Source: Haliclystus octoradiatus (Eukaryota; Cnidaria; Staurozoa; Stauromedusae; Haliclystidae). Taken from it: a stretch of DNA of 64,000 bases. Below are positions 45,481 to 58,526 of this stretch, piece after piece. The stretch covers positions 14,883,807-14,947,806 of the forward strand of contig OU744453.1 in assembly GCA_916610825.1 (NCBI GenBank). Reading direction: 5' to 3'. A program made the position numbers and the translations under genes. The notes beneath the pieces are model-generated. The model was not told where the DNA came from. It saw nothing but the letters and a program-made list of their open reading frames with translations, and did no database searches. The first letter of the stretch is position 1, and every line of letters begins with the position of its first letter.

Positions 45481-46763
45481 AAAATAGTTTACAAATATAG
45501 CGTTATATAACGATTACTTAAGTAATTAAAATTGTTGTATTCCTATATATTAGACTATATTATTACAATGCCAATATCTTAGCTATATAATAATCTTACT
45601 CCTAACATTACGTCAGTTGTTAAAATGCCACATTCTCCAACGAGTAAACGATTTTCAAAAGTATTAAAAATGTATTTGTATTCCTATATATTAGACTATA
45701 TTATCACAACAAAAATGTTGCTCAGAAAATAAATAAATTACTTATAATGCCAACTGTCGCCATTCCAATTAACATACGCTTCATGCTATTGAAGCCAATG
45801 TGTTACAGCAGTTATTTTACTTTGATGAATATATAATCTATCGTTTTTGTAATTGCTGATTGTTTAGGCTCATCATCAAAAGATGACTCCAGGTATGTCA
45901 AAACGTATCAGAAACGTATGCCCCTTAACTGATGCATGACATCCTTCACTAGCAACCGAAGGAGATGCTTAGACGGGGCTATAGACGAATAGTATTTTTT
46001 CATCCTCGTGATCTGCCATTTATCTATAGTTATATAAATTTGTAAATAATAATAATATATGGCGAAAGAGTCAAAGAATACACATTCTTTACTGTTACTC
46101 AAGTTTCACGCTTTTCACAGCGATCTTCAGACAGATTTTTTACTCAATGAAATATATACATGATATCTACGCTCTATGATAAACTCTCCGTAATGCTGCT
46201 TTCTAAGTATAAACATATATTTATTATTTGTCTTTACTGAATCTGAGAGTGCTGAATGCCATACAGCAGAATAAATTGCCTGGTGATCGCTTAGGCGTGA
46301 AACTTTAAGTAGCAAAATGACTGTCTAATGTTTGACTATTTTCAATTATATATATTTATATATATTTATAGATAAATAAATAAAATGGGTGAAAAAAGAG
46401 ACATATTGTTCTCGCTCCTCAAGTGTGGACAACTTTTATGTAACATTATTTATCTATATATATTTATGTAACTACAGTTTTAAATTTCAACATTATAATG
46501 TACGGGATAGATATTTGCAAAAAATTACGATCAAACTAAAGTTTATGTTACTCTCTAAATAAATATGGTAAGTAGACGTTTGAAATTTTGAATGTGTGGT
46601 GTATACTTGTTCACTAAATATAGCTAAATACCAGAGAAGACAAGTTTATCAGGGCGTTTTTATTACTAACAACACTGCTTGAATCCATGTTTAATCTTTG
46701 TTGCTGTTTAAATGAACCAGTGAAACATGAACTGCATAAACAATTTCTTTTTTTTTCAATCAG
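45481..46763. other. AT-rich stretch, no gene recognised
   Basis: No exon-like sequence. The last 160 bp (46600-46763) match the intron upstream of the TSP1 exon at 55337, so they belong to the duplicated TSP1 unit. Confidence 0.5.
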
Positions 46764-49700
46764 TTGTAGGTGGTTGGTCATCATGGTCACAAGGGCCTTG
46801 TACCGTCAGTTGTGGAGGAGGAGAACAAACAAAAACTCGTTCATGTACAAATCCTTCGCCTGCAGATTATGGTCTGGCGTGTGAAGGAGATGTTCTAGAA
46901 ACAGTAGCATGCAATTTGCAACCATGTCCAGGTTTGTAATTTTGTATCACTCATGACTCTGGACATGTTACAATTGTCACATGTTGTGTCACTACCAACA
47001 TCAAAACCATGAAAATGCCATTGTAAAACTCGAGAGATTTTCGAATATTGTCGGTCTAGTGATTTGATTGGGTAACTCCCCTTTTTCGATCACGCAAGCC
47101 AAAACAACTTGGACATCATAAGAGAAAAACCACCCAAAATGTCTATAACTGCCAATAAAAAATTGCATTATTAACATCGTTGATGATATATATTTCAGAG
47201 TACAGTATTATAATTCAACGCATTCTTCTTCTTTACGTCATTTTTTTGGTTATCGTGGCTATTCCGAGACAAAAATGGCCTACAAAACCTACAAATATGT
47301 TTTATTTCACAAAAGCGCTACTGCACGGCAGCCTCGTGTTTGGGTTCTCTGATACCAACTCTTCGGATGTTGGATAACATTGGAAAGCTGAAAAACACTC
47401 GCCCTACGGGCTCTTGTTTTTCTGATGCTTTCTCGTGTCTCCCAACATCCTGCGTGTTGGTATCAGAGAACCCAAACACTGCTGCTGTGCAAACCTTTTA
47501 TGAATGTGTTGTGACAACACCCTGAAAATGTAAATAAGTGTGAAAATGACATAAAAACGCAATAAAATTTCATAATTTTTTTCATGGTTTTGGTGTCAGT
47601 AGTATATGTTGTATATCCGATTAAAGATCAGATTCATAGATTATTCACCTCAGACATACGAAGAACTATAATACACGTTCTGCTTTATGGCTACTTACTA
47701 TGTTGTGCCGTCCGTACAATGCGAATTATAGATCGCATATTTTTGCTGTACCATCGCATACTTTTGCTGTACCATCGAATATTAAACGATCGGCGAACAG
47801 CTTCCTACGAGCTATTGATATTTGTCGCACGAGCGGGCACGTAAGGAGAAAACGAGAAGGCATAAAAAAACCACGAGCCACCGCGGTGAGAGATATTTGT
47901 CTTCGAGGGTGGCTTCGTTTAGGGTTTGGTTTCTCGTTTGTTGTTAGAGAACGAGTGGGAACTGAATTTCGATGACCCATGAACCAGTGGAATCCTTTGA
48001 ATAATCATGTAACATAATCTATGTCTGGAATTTTCAATTAAGGCTAAATATAAATATAGAATGAATGTCAAAAATAGAACATGCTAGATTTCAAGTTTAA
48101 CACCAGAAGGTCATCATCAGTTGATTGATTTCATTTCTCATTCTATAAATGCTCTGATTAATTCCATTGATCACTATACCAAGAACTGGTGTGGAACAAT
48201 CCCACTGGTAATATTATTATATCATTATTATTATTAATTAAAAATATAGTAATATTTACATTTGAATATCGTTATTCGCAGGCTGTTACTTTTTTCGTAT
48301 TTTGCAAGTCAGATTTTTATTAAAAGAAATTATACATTTTATATTATGAACGTCACACAAATCTCCCAATCATGAACTGTCTTGAATTCGATTGATTACT
48401 AAATCTCGATAACCCACTCACAAGAATGATGTGATACCTTAATAACAAGCGTTGATGTCTTTCATGATTTCAAGAATTATATGGTTTAGGAATGTAGGAA
48501 ATAGGTTATTATACCAATTAGATGAACATTAATTGTAATCAACAATTTCAATTTGCTATAGTCGCCAACATACCATTAGTTGACTATTTCATTTAAAAGA
48601 AATCTTCTTCCAATTATGTTGCATTAACATTTGCTTTAGACCTTTGCAATATGTAGCGTTGTTTTATCTTCAAAATCCATAACATAAATGAGTATTTGCC
48701 ACATTGACATTATCAAAATGATTGTTTTCATGTTTTTCAAAGAAATGGAACTATCGTCGTTGGCCAAAATAATCTGAAATGTAAACTGATGACGATCAGA
48801 ACAGGAAGTTGTAAATGACGTGATCCTACCGTCTTCGTTCAATGAGATCTGAAACTCTCTATTATTATTTTTATTATTATTATTATAATTATAGACAACT
48901 GTTGGCTGATTAGCTTTATATCAACAAGATTATATACTTAATTAGAATTATTCAACAGGTGTTTTCTTTTATCATATTTAGTTGATGGTGCTTGGACGTC
49001 TTGGAGCGAATTATCTGGATGTACTGTAACTTGTGGAGGAGGCGAAAAAGTGGATATTCGATCTTGTACTAACCCTGCACCTGAATACGGGGGACTGCCA
49101 TGCGGAGGGGACAATCAGAGAACATTACCCTGCAATCCAAATTCATGTCCAGGTTTGTATTTATTAAAGCCAATAATGGTACACTTGGAAAATGAAGGAG
49201 CTTAGTTGTAACTTGAGTATCTTTTTATCGTATTATCTTCGTTCTGACTTTACATTATTTTTATACAAAAAAATCTTCTAGTTGGAAAATGTTATTTTTG
49301 CCCCAAAATGCCTATTGGATGCATGGTTGAATGTTTTGAACATTTGACTGAGTATTCTTTTCGGGAACAGCACTCCTCGTAAGACTTGAAGACAGATAGA
49401 CAGAGACTCCATGCTGTGTAGCCACCAACTGCTAAGTGATTTTCGTACCGGTTTAGGTCTATGTCTGATTGGTCGAAATAGTCCAATCAATGATCTAGAT
49501 CGAAAAAAACACGGAACCTAGGACAAATAGTAACACAAGCTTTTTCTACAGATTCTGGAACAGAATTTAACGCTCAACAACATACTAAAAACCGAGAAAA
49601 TTTGAGGTGGCGGAACATTACTTTATTAGCATTTAAAGTAGCAAATTATTAACCCTTTCTATAACGCCATTACGCCTCCAACATAACGTCTGCCCACATT

Positions 49701-52700
49701 CTAAGCATGAAATGTTTTCGGAAAACCGTCTAATTTTGATCGAAAGACAATACAACAAGATGGTAGAAGGTTGTAGCATTGTTCGCGTAGACGCGTATCA
49801 TTCAGTTTTGCGTATGATTTTTTTTGGTTTAATGATGAAATGGTACATTTTCCTCCTCATTTTGGTACTCAAAGATAATTGATACAAAGAAAATCTCTAC
49901 GAAATAGTTCTCAATGGAATGTTATCAGTTCGATGGTCCTCCCAGTGTTACATTGCTGGGGAAAACGAAGGATGACAGGCGTTTTTAAGGCTTCAAAGCA
50001 AAAATCTGTAGAAATTCAATAACACTTATTGTATTGGCTTTCCATTTGGCCAAAATCATTGTTAGTATGTTAATTAAAGTAAGTGAGACATATTTTTAAT
50101 GAATTATATTTAATTATTCTAATGTTTGTTTGATATGTGGCATGATGTGATAATAAAAATAATGAGGATTCAGTTGTTTGTTTAGACAGGAATGGATGTA
50201 AGAACCACAGCCCCAGATGTTGGACGTAAATGGCAATGCATGTACATGTGTTAATTCCCATGGGCTCTGTTGTAAGCGTACTGCACATAATAGCATTAAT
50301 ACTGCTGAGGAGCAATAAAATTTATATTTTCTTTACTTTTAGTGTAATTTGGCAGGATCTTAATGCACCCCGATTTACAGTACACACAACTGCTGGCCTC
50401 CTTTTATGCCATGGCAATATCGTATTTACGTTCTCAATCTGTACAATTTCACGCATAACACAATGAAAGTTTCAAATTTCATGCATTCAAACAATGGAGC
50501 TTTCTTGAAATTGATTAAATTCAGACCTATCTGCTTTTAAATCGTATTATTAATATTTAGCTGAACATGCAAAGTTTGAATGGTGAACAACGTGTTTGCA
50601 AATACTAAAAGTTTTTGATGATAAAAAAAGGGTAAACAGGATTGAAGACTTAAAATAGAGGTCTGGGGCTTCACCCCATGATGAACTTTAGAATTCTGGC
50701 GTCCAAAATAGGGAATTTCTCTACGATCTTATCTGAAATATTCTTTTAAATTTCTTCAATGTTTTTGTTTCTAAATAAGGCAAAAATCATCGATCACGCA
50801 ATAACGTAGATAATAATGCCTTTTCACGATTTCACAGACAATATCTAGGGCAATAACGCGTCACGATGAGTATGGGGGCCCCAACTGTTGCTCAATCCCT
50901 AATTTTAAACATTGTATGTCTGATATCGTGCAAAGATATCTTTTGAGCAATTGAGGATGTTCTTGTGATCTTCTGAGGACCCCTAGGCCACACCTGCTAA
51001 TTATCGGCGCAATGGTTGAATGTCTCTTCAATCTATTTTGAATGGTTTTTATTAGAAATATACATCTATTTTATTCGACATCCATATTATTTTCTAAACA
51101 TAGATAAAGTTTATGATGGTGAAGATATGGACTCTTTGACCACAGCTATTATACTACTGAGGGTGATTAGATGTAACTATAAGGCCTATGGTATGGTCCC
51201 TTGGTATATATATATATATTCTATGTAGCCTAGATATGATTTTATGATGTCCGAAATGTTCTTTTTCTTGGTATTGGACTCTTGGACCGCACCTATTATA
51301 CTGAGGGTGATTAGACGCTTCCTTATTCCGTGCGGTATGGTCTACTTGATATATATATGATTTCTTTGATTTTGCCGATTTGAATAGAATTTATTATTTT
51401 AATATTTGCTTGATAGTAAATTAATATAATCGTTAGTACGTCGATTTGCCTCTATTTGCAAGAAGGTAATGCTTGTTCTTATGCCTAATCTCTTTTATTG
51501 CGCATTTTATTTGGCGCCTATCGGTGATAGTACATTAAAAGTACAGTCGCTAGTAATATCGCTAAATTTTTAGCCCTGAATGACACAGAATCGCTTTCAT
51601 GTCGACCAAAACTAATTTCTATAAAATTGAGCACCTTCTTTCCCTTCGATTTTTCTCGATTTTTGATGTGTTGTTCAGCATAAAATTCTACCCTATATTC
51701 CATAAAAAAAGCTTGTGTTGCAATTTGTCCTTGGTCAAAGTTTAGATTGACTGGACTACAAGAGCGTGCACAATATCGTAAGGTAAAACATGACTGTGAA
51801 AATAGGGAAAAACCGCTAGCTTCAAAAAGTATGATCTGTGATAGAATACGGAAAATAAAAATTTCCGATAACAATCTAATAAATTTCTCAATTACGGCAA
51901 CGTTTTACAAACAACATTTATATGTTTGGTATATATTTAGGGTATTGGTTCCTCATTTGTTGCTAGATAACGAGTGGGACTAAACTTCGGCAACCCACGA
52001 ACCAGAGTAATGTAATCATTTGAATAATCATGTAACATAATCTATGTCTGGAATTTACTATGAGTACTATAACAACAGTCCCTGTCTGATGATTTGTGTC
52101 CAGCATGTATTTTAACATCTTAACCAGGAATTTTTTTAGTACGAAGAAAACTTCTGAAGTATTTCACAACTTTTTCTTAGTCAAATATAAACTTTACTCG
52201 TTTGTGCAATGTGATTATAACTTTAATAGGAATATTCAAAATATCTATTGGAATCATCTACCAGTTTTTTTTTCTGATTATATCCAAATCCTTTCCCTGC
52301 TAATGGGGGTACAATTTGCGAAGGAGATTATCTACAAACGTTAGCCTGCAATTTGCAGCCGTGTGCAGGTTTGTAAATATGTGACGACGCTGAGACGCTG
52401 AGTACGAGTCCGAACACGCGGGATGTTGCCGAGACAAGAAAAAAGCATCAGAAAACATGAGCCCGTAGGTGTTTTAAGCTTTCAATCTCTGTCTACCTTT
52501 GTGTGGTGTTTTCTACATAACTCTTTACAATCACATCACAAGTGTCTAGTTTCTTCTTGGTTTTAAGAATTTACTAGCTAGCAAAACAACACCTATGTGT
52601 TAAATAAGTATTACATTCTGTATGTGTTGATAATTAGAAGTTTTATATCAACAAGATTATATACTTAATTAGAATTATTCAACAGGTGTTTTCTTTTATC

Positions 52701-55700
52701 ATATTTAGTTGATGGTGCTTGGACGTCTTGGAGCGAATTATCTGGATGTACTGTAACTTGTGGAGGAGGCGAAAAAGTGGATATTCGATCTTGTACTAAT
52801 CCTGCACCTGAATACGGGGGATTGCCATGCGGAGGGGACAATCAGAGAATATTACCCTGCAATACAAATCCATGCCAAGGTTTGTGTTTATTAAAACCAG
52901 TAATTATACACTTGAAAGTATTAGGGAGCTGTAACATGAATATCTTTTCATCATATTATCTTCGTTCTGGTAGAATGAACTCATAATATTTTAGATTGTA
53001 TATTATTATAACTAGAGGCATCTATTTACAAGAGTCAGGGTACTCTTTCATGTGGTGCCACTCTCGGCTCCCATTTAACAGATGCAACTCTTGTAGATAT
53101 ATGGCTCTGGCTCTGGGCAAAACCGCTTAAAACTATTTCATTGCTCATTACGCACCCAGCGTATTTCTATCAAAGCCAGAGCACACAGCAGCGATAACTG
53201 TTTTCTATTTGTTATTTACCTACATGACAATTTCAATTTCTTTTATTGTGTGAATATTCTGATGGTATATGCGATAAAAAACACACAGTAATTGGTGCAA
53301 CAGTACATAAAATATTCGGATATATAAATATCTTTATCATATTTCACATTTCATTTGAGATTTATAACCATGCATGTTTTTGCGGGACTATTAAACAACA
53401 AACAAATAGTTCACGCTTTTCGTGAACTACTCTATTTTGTATAGAACATCCCGATTTGGGACTGTTAGGTACGCTTTTTAAGAGCATTTGTTGATCTTAC
53501 AAATCCTGTTCAACCATATAATTCTCCTATCTTTATGACTTTTTTTTAAGTATTTCACAACTTTCATAGTCAGTTAATCTTTGGTGGTTAGCGCAATGGG
53601 ATTTATAAGTTTCATAGGAATATTCAAAATACCTATTGAAATCATTTAATAGTTTTTTTTCTGATTATATTTAGTTGATGGTGCTTGGTCGTCTTGGAGT
53701 GAATTATCTGGATGTACTGTAACTTGTGGAGGAGGTGAAAAAGTGGATATTCGATCTTGTACTAATCCTGCCCCTGAAAACGGGGGATTGCCATGCGTAG
53801 GGGACAATCAGAGAACATTACCCTGCAATGCAAACTCATGTCCAGGTTTGTATTTATCAAAGCCAGTAATGGTACACTTGAAAACTGAATGAGCTGTAAC
53901 TTGAGTATCTTTTTATCGTATTATCTTCGTTCTGACTTTACATTATTTTTATACAAAAGATCTTCTAGTTGGAAAATGTTATTTTTTCCCCAAAATACCT
54001 ATTGGATGCATGGTTGAATGTTTTGAACATTTGACTGAGTATTCTTTTCGGGAAGAGCACTCCTCATAAGACTTGAAGACAGTTAGACAGAGACTCCATG
54101 CTGGGTAGCCACCACTGCCCAGTGATTTCCGTACCGGTTTAGATTTAGATCTGATTGGTCGAAAGAGCGTGCATAAAATCGTAAGGTAAATCATGGCTGT
54201 GAAAACAGTTAAAAACCGCTAGCTTCAAAAAGTTTGTTCTGCGATAGAATACAGAAAATATAAGTTTCCGATAACAATCCACTAAATATTTCAATTACGA
54301 CAACGTTTTACAAAACGATATTTCTATGTTTGCTTTATATCCTTCAATGTATAGACAATAGATCGTTCCCTGTACAGAAGAATTCATCCTCAATACTTCT
54401 GCATCTTCAATATATAAAGGGTTACTGCATGGCAACCGTGTTTGGGTTCTCTGATACCAATACGCCGGATGTTGGGAGACAGGAGAAAGCATCAGAAAAA
54501 CATGAGCCAGTAGGGCGAGTGTTTTTCAGTTTTCGAATATCTCCGAACATCACAAGTGTTGGCATCAGAGAACCCAAACACAAGGCTGCCGGGCAGTAAC
54601 CCTTTTGTGAAATAAAACATATTTTTACTATTTTTAAACGAATTTAACATAAAGGATTTGATTGATTCGATCAATTTTCTCCTTATAAATCTTCACGTAT
54701 TCGTCATATTTTGTCTTTCTTCGAATCACAGATCCAGAGTTATATACTTTCGAACCATGTTCGATTCTTTCGAACGTTATGATTTTGATCTGTCTCGTTT
54801 CTCATTTATGCTGTTTGCAAGCTTTTGCCGGTTTCATAGTTTTTTTTTTGCTTGTTTCCGAATAGCCAAACTATAACCAAACAAAATGATGCAAAGTAGA
54901 ATAATGCCTTGGATTATAATATTCTGAAATATGTATCATCAACGATGCTAGCATAATTTTCAAACTTTTATTTACCATTATTTAGACATTTTAGATGTTT
55001 TTATCTCTCCTGATGTCCAAGTTGTTTTGGCTTGCGTGATCCATATTTTATCGATTAGATTATCTAATCGATAAACTATGCGTGATCCAAACACGGGACT
55101 TAGCCAATCAACTCAGTAGAACAGCAATCGAACATCTCTCGAGTTTTACAACTGATGCTGAATGTGTGGCGTGTATACTTGTTCAATAAATATAATTAAT
55201 TATCAGAGAAAACAAGTTATATCAAGGCGTTATAATTACTAACAATACTTCTTGAATCCGTGTTTAATCTTTGTTGCTGTATAAATATATACTAGTGAAA
55301 CATGAATTGCATAAACATTTTTCTTTTCCCAATCAGTTGCAGGTGGTTGGTCAGCATGGTCACAATCAGGGTCATGTACTGTCGGTTGTGGAGGAGGAGA
55401 AATAACAGAAACGCGTTCATGTACAAATCCTTCCCCTGCTAATGGGGGTCCAATTTGCGGAGGAGATTATCTACAAACGGTAGCCTGCAATATGCAGCCA
55501 TGTGCAGGTTTGTAACTATGTGATGACGCAGGGTACGTTCATCCGAAAACGCGGGATGTTGCCGAGACACGAAAAAAGCATCAGAAAACATGAGCCCGTA
55601 GGTGTTTTTAGCTTTCAATCTTTGTCTACTTTTGTGTGGTGTTTTCTTTATAACTCTTTACAATCACATCACAAGTGTCTAGTTTCTTCTTGGTCTTAAC

Positions 55701-58140
55701 AATTTACTGGCTAGCAAAACAACACTTATGTGTTAAATAAGTATTACATTCTGTATGTGTTGATAATTAGAAGTTTTATATCAACAAGATTATATACTTA
55801 ATTAGAATTATTCAACAGGTGTTTTCTTTCATCATATTTAGTTGATGGTGCTTGGACGGCTTGGAGTGAATTATCTGGATGTACTGTAACTTGTTGAGGA
55901 GGCGAAAAAGTGGATATTCGATCTTGTACTAACCCTGCACCTGAATACGGGGGATTGCCATGTGGAGGAGACAATCAGAGAACATTACCCTGCAATTCAA
56001 ATACATGCCCAGGTTTGTATTTATTAGAACCAGCAATGATACACTTGAAAAATCAAGGAGCTGTAATATGAGTATCTTTTTATCATATTATCTTCACTCA
56101 GATAGGATGAACTCATAATATTATAGACCTTATATGATTATAACCAGAGCCATCTGTTTACAAGAGTCCGGACCCTCTTTCATGTAGTGCCACTCTCGGC
56201 TCCCATTGGACAGATGCAACTCTTGTAGGTACTGTATATATGGTTCTGACCAAAACCGCCTATAAAGAACAGTTTTCAATTTGTTAAAAAGCGTACAAAA
56301 CAGTCATAAATAAGACAGGTTATGTTCTAAGCCAAATAGTTCTTTTATAGTGGATTTATAGTCCTGCAAAGACATGCATGGTTATAAAACTCGTGTGAAA
56401 TGTGAAACATGAAAATGATGTTCATGTACCAGAATATTTACACAATAAAATAAATTGAAATTGTCATGTAGGACCATGCAGGTAGTTAAGAGCATTTGTT
56501 GATCTTATAAACGCTGATCAACTATATAATTCTCCTAAATTTATGATGTCACCAGAAGAAAGCTTAGTGAGAATTGCTTCACAGGTTGAATTTCAATCTA
56601 CAAAGCTGCGGTCAGCCATTTTGAAATGGGTTCATAGGTTTTTATCCTGGTTTTTTTTATCGCTTTGATGTCGTGAGATAGCTTCATAGGCGTTAACCAA
56701 TCAGATTGCAAGAATTATTCGTAGAGAAACCTTGTTATCTTCTAAAATTGTATATTTTCTTTATAGTTTTATACTATAATGGTAACTCTCATATTATGAT
56801 ATACAGCGCTTCAGAATTTCACTAGTTTTCCGCCTCTACAAACATTTGAGCTGATATCTTCAATACTGCTATAATACATGTATACGCATAGTTTGTCGAT
56901 TGTAATGGGTTTAGTATTTTTATTGCATGCTAGTTAGTGGAGGTTGGTCAGAATGGGAACTGGAACAGTGCAGAGCTTGTGATCGTGGAATCAGATCAAA
57001 GACTCGCACATGTACTAATCCTCCCCCTGCACCAGGAGGAAGTCAATGTGTAGGTGAAGACAGCGAAACTGAATATTGCAATGGAGACAGTAACTTCAAA
57101 TACACAATCATATGTAAACGGAGTAAGCAATCACTTCTATAGTTTCATTATTGTATTCATAACTATTAATATTCTTATCATCGTTTCATTAGTACATTCT
57201 GTATTGGCAGTTAGATGGGGGCATAGTTTTCCTGCATACACGAGTTACATGCACGAACAATAGCCAGCATAATTTTAATGAGGTCGAATTGTTCTATTCT
57301 ACCCTAGCTTATTATAGTTTTAATTGCGGTATTGCTAGATTATGCCAAAGCAATAATTGTGTTAATGCGTATTTAACTATAATTTTCTTGTACAAACTTC
57401 AATACAGTTGATGTATTTCGTGCAGTCTTTACCAAAAACCAGCATAATCTTCGCTAAAGTTTAGGGATGCATCTTGTCAAATAAAGCTGACATCGAGGGT
57501 CAGAAACATGAAATCTTAATACAGCTTGCTATTATAATGTATTTAAAATTTTGTTTTGTATATAGTGACATTTTCAGATGCCCAAGCAGCTTGCGCAGAA
57601 AGAGGGCAAACATTGGCAAAAATCAACATCGATAACATTCCAGTTGATATTAAAAGCTACATTGGTGAAATCAGATACACAGCTCGAGATTTTTTTTGGT
57701 ACGACTGCATTGTTAGCGCTGTAAGTAAAGCAGAATGCTTCAAATAAATTGCTAATTAAGTTAAGTTATTATGCCATAATTCCCGCTATTGATGCTATTT
57801 TCAACAATGGGTTTCAGATGGAAAGGATCAGTAATATTGATCTAGAGTAAGGTATATATATTTCTTATAGGAAACACTTCCCATTAAATGTGTCGTGTGA
57901 CAATTTCACAAACTGGAAGCGACTTTAACACACATGTATGGATTAATGTGCTTGCATGAATTGCTGACGCATCTAATCAAACATTGTGAACTTCCCTCTG
58001 TTTATTTTCAAACATAATATTCATTTCAGCGATGCTGTTCAAGTCCTAACAAAGATGTATTGGTATACGATAATTATGTGTATCAGACTGAAACTTGCGT
58101 ACCAACAAGTTATGTATCCCTTCCAGTATGCAATTATTGA
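46764..58140 (+). CDS. Secreted-type protein with tandem TSP1 repeats and a C-terminal C-type-lectin-like domain (5' end not found)
   Basis: Thrombospondin type-1 modules and lectin domains act in extracellular adhesion or recognition; the role here is inferred from domains only. TSP1 exons: 46764-46931, 48982-49152, 52709-52879, 53675-53845, 55337-55507, 55842-56012 and 56934-57122. All are phase 1-1, so any can be skipped or repeated in frame. Each has the WSxWS start, CTVxCGGGE, RSCTNP and six-Cys pattern. The last one is divergent, with an extra tail to CKR and a strong GTAAGC donor. The lectin-like part follows: 57566-57720 ([17 protein letters not shown]) and the terminal exon 58031-58140, ending PVCNY and TGA. 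No signal peptide is attached to the first TSP1 exon, so upstream exons are missing from the model; 38324-38635 is one candidate. The exon at 55842 has an in-frame TGA. No poly(A) signal is evident before the LTR element that begins 42 bp downstream. Confidence 0.8.
47310..47500. mobile_element. MITE with GTTTGGGTTCTCTGATACC arms, copy 2
   Basis: Arms CGTGTTTGGGTTCTCTGATA and TATCAGAGAACCCAAACAC surround a palindromic centre. Inside the first TSP1 intron. Confidence 0.7.
49479..51758. mobile_element. 2.3-kb insertion in a TSP1 intron, TAGTCCA inverted ends
   Basis: Left TAGTCCAATCAAT and right ATTGACTGGACTA are inverted. The paralogous intron at 53846-54310 runs straight through this site (GGTCGAAA then GAGCGTGC), so the unfilled site is visible. 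TA may be the duplication. No coding capacity. Confidence 0.6.
52285..52368 (+). pseudogene. 3' half of a TSP1 exon (relic)
   Basis: The 84 bases match the last half of the exon at 55337-55507 (NPxPANGG, ICx[14 protein letters not shown]) and keep the donor. The front half and the acceptor are gone. The bases before it match the intron sequence found just upstream of the exon at 53675, so the break looks like a recombination joint between two repeat units. Confidence 0.75.
53027..53095. repeat. 69-bp mini-palindromic element, copy 1
   Basis: TACAAGAGTC...ACTCTTGTA ends around CATGTGGTGCCACTCTCGG. A second copy is at 56159-56227 and a diverged one near 15590-15660. Confidence 0.6.
53213..53470 (-). 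repeat. Intron segment inverted relative to its paralogue
   Basis: CCTACATGACAATTTCAATT to GTACGCTTTTTAA is the reverse complement of about 56285-56480, while the flanking intron on both sides matches in direct orientation. Confidence 0.7.
54416..54606. mobile_element. MITE with AAAGGGTTAC TIR, copy 3
   Basis: AAAGGGTTACTGCATGGCAA to GGCTGCCGGGCAGTAACCC, same arms as copies 1 and 2. Inside a TSP1 intron. Confidence 0.75.
55842..56012 (+). pseudogene. TSP1 exon with an in-frame TGA
   Basis: This exon is nearly identical to its sisters at 48982, 52709 and 53675 and keeps both splice sites. A single G-to-T change relative to them turns the first glycine codon of the GGGE motif into TGA at 55895-55897. 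Because the exon is phase 1-1, skipping it leaves the frame intact. It is either a pseudo-exon, a skipped exon, a polymorphism or a sequencing error. Confidence 0.75.
56159..56227. repeat. 69-bp mini-palindromic element, copy 2
   Basis: Same as 53027-53095. It lies at the equivalent place in the duplicated intron, so it predates that duplication. Confidence 0.6.
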
Positions 58141-58181
58141 AATGGTAAGTCATATATTGTGCTAATCACTCATCATGTTAA

Positions 58182-58386
58182 TGTAAGTAGATTACCTACT
58201 CCGAAATATATTATACAGACAAAGAGTCGAATGCAGTTGAACAATAACCAAACTTATTTCTTCACGCCAAAACCACACTGAGGTGCGCACGGAAAATTGC
58301 ACGTGCTATCATGAATCTCACTTTGATACATGCCTCGTTTTACATACTTACGTCAATTATAATTATAACACTAAGGTACAATTAAA
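58182..58386 (-). repeat. 3' LTR of the 3.8-kb element
   Basis: 205 bp, ending ...CTACTTACA on the minus strand. A purine tract (CTTGGGGAGA) lies just inside it. A handful of bases differ from the partner LTR. Confidence 0.88.
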
Positions 58387-58526
58387 TCTCCCCAAGATTC
58401 GTAAATTCTAAACTAAAAAACATTAATATAATTTTAACTGTAAGAATATAAAATAAAAATTTTAACTGCTGTATTAACTATCAACTAATCATAATAAGTA
58501 ATCCAAAATCTAACATTTAGATTTCG

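Noticed and set aside
47700..47980. Overlapping frames on both strands of 84-91 codons
   Set aside because: They share no family motif and lie in a TSP1 intron in repeated sequence (part recurs at 51937-52050).
55048..55077. Short near-perfect palindrome (ATCGATTAGAT and its inverse)
   Set aside because: Only about 12 bp per arm in AT-rich DNA; not enough to call an element or a site.
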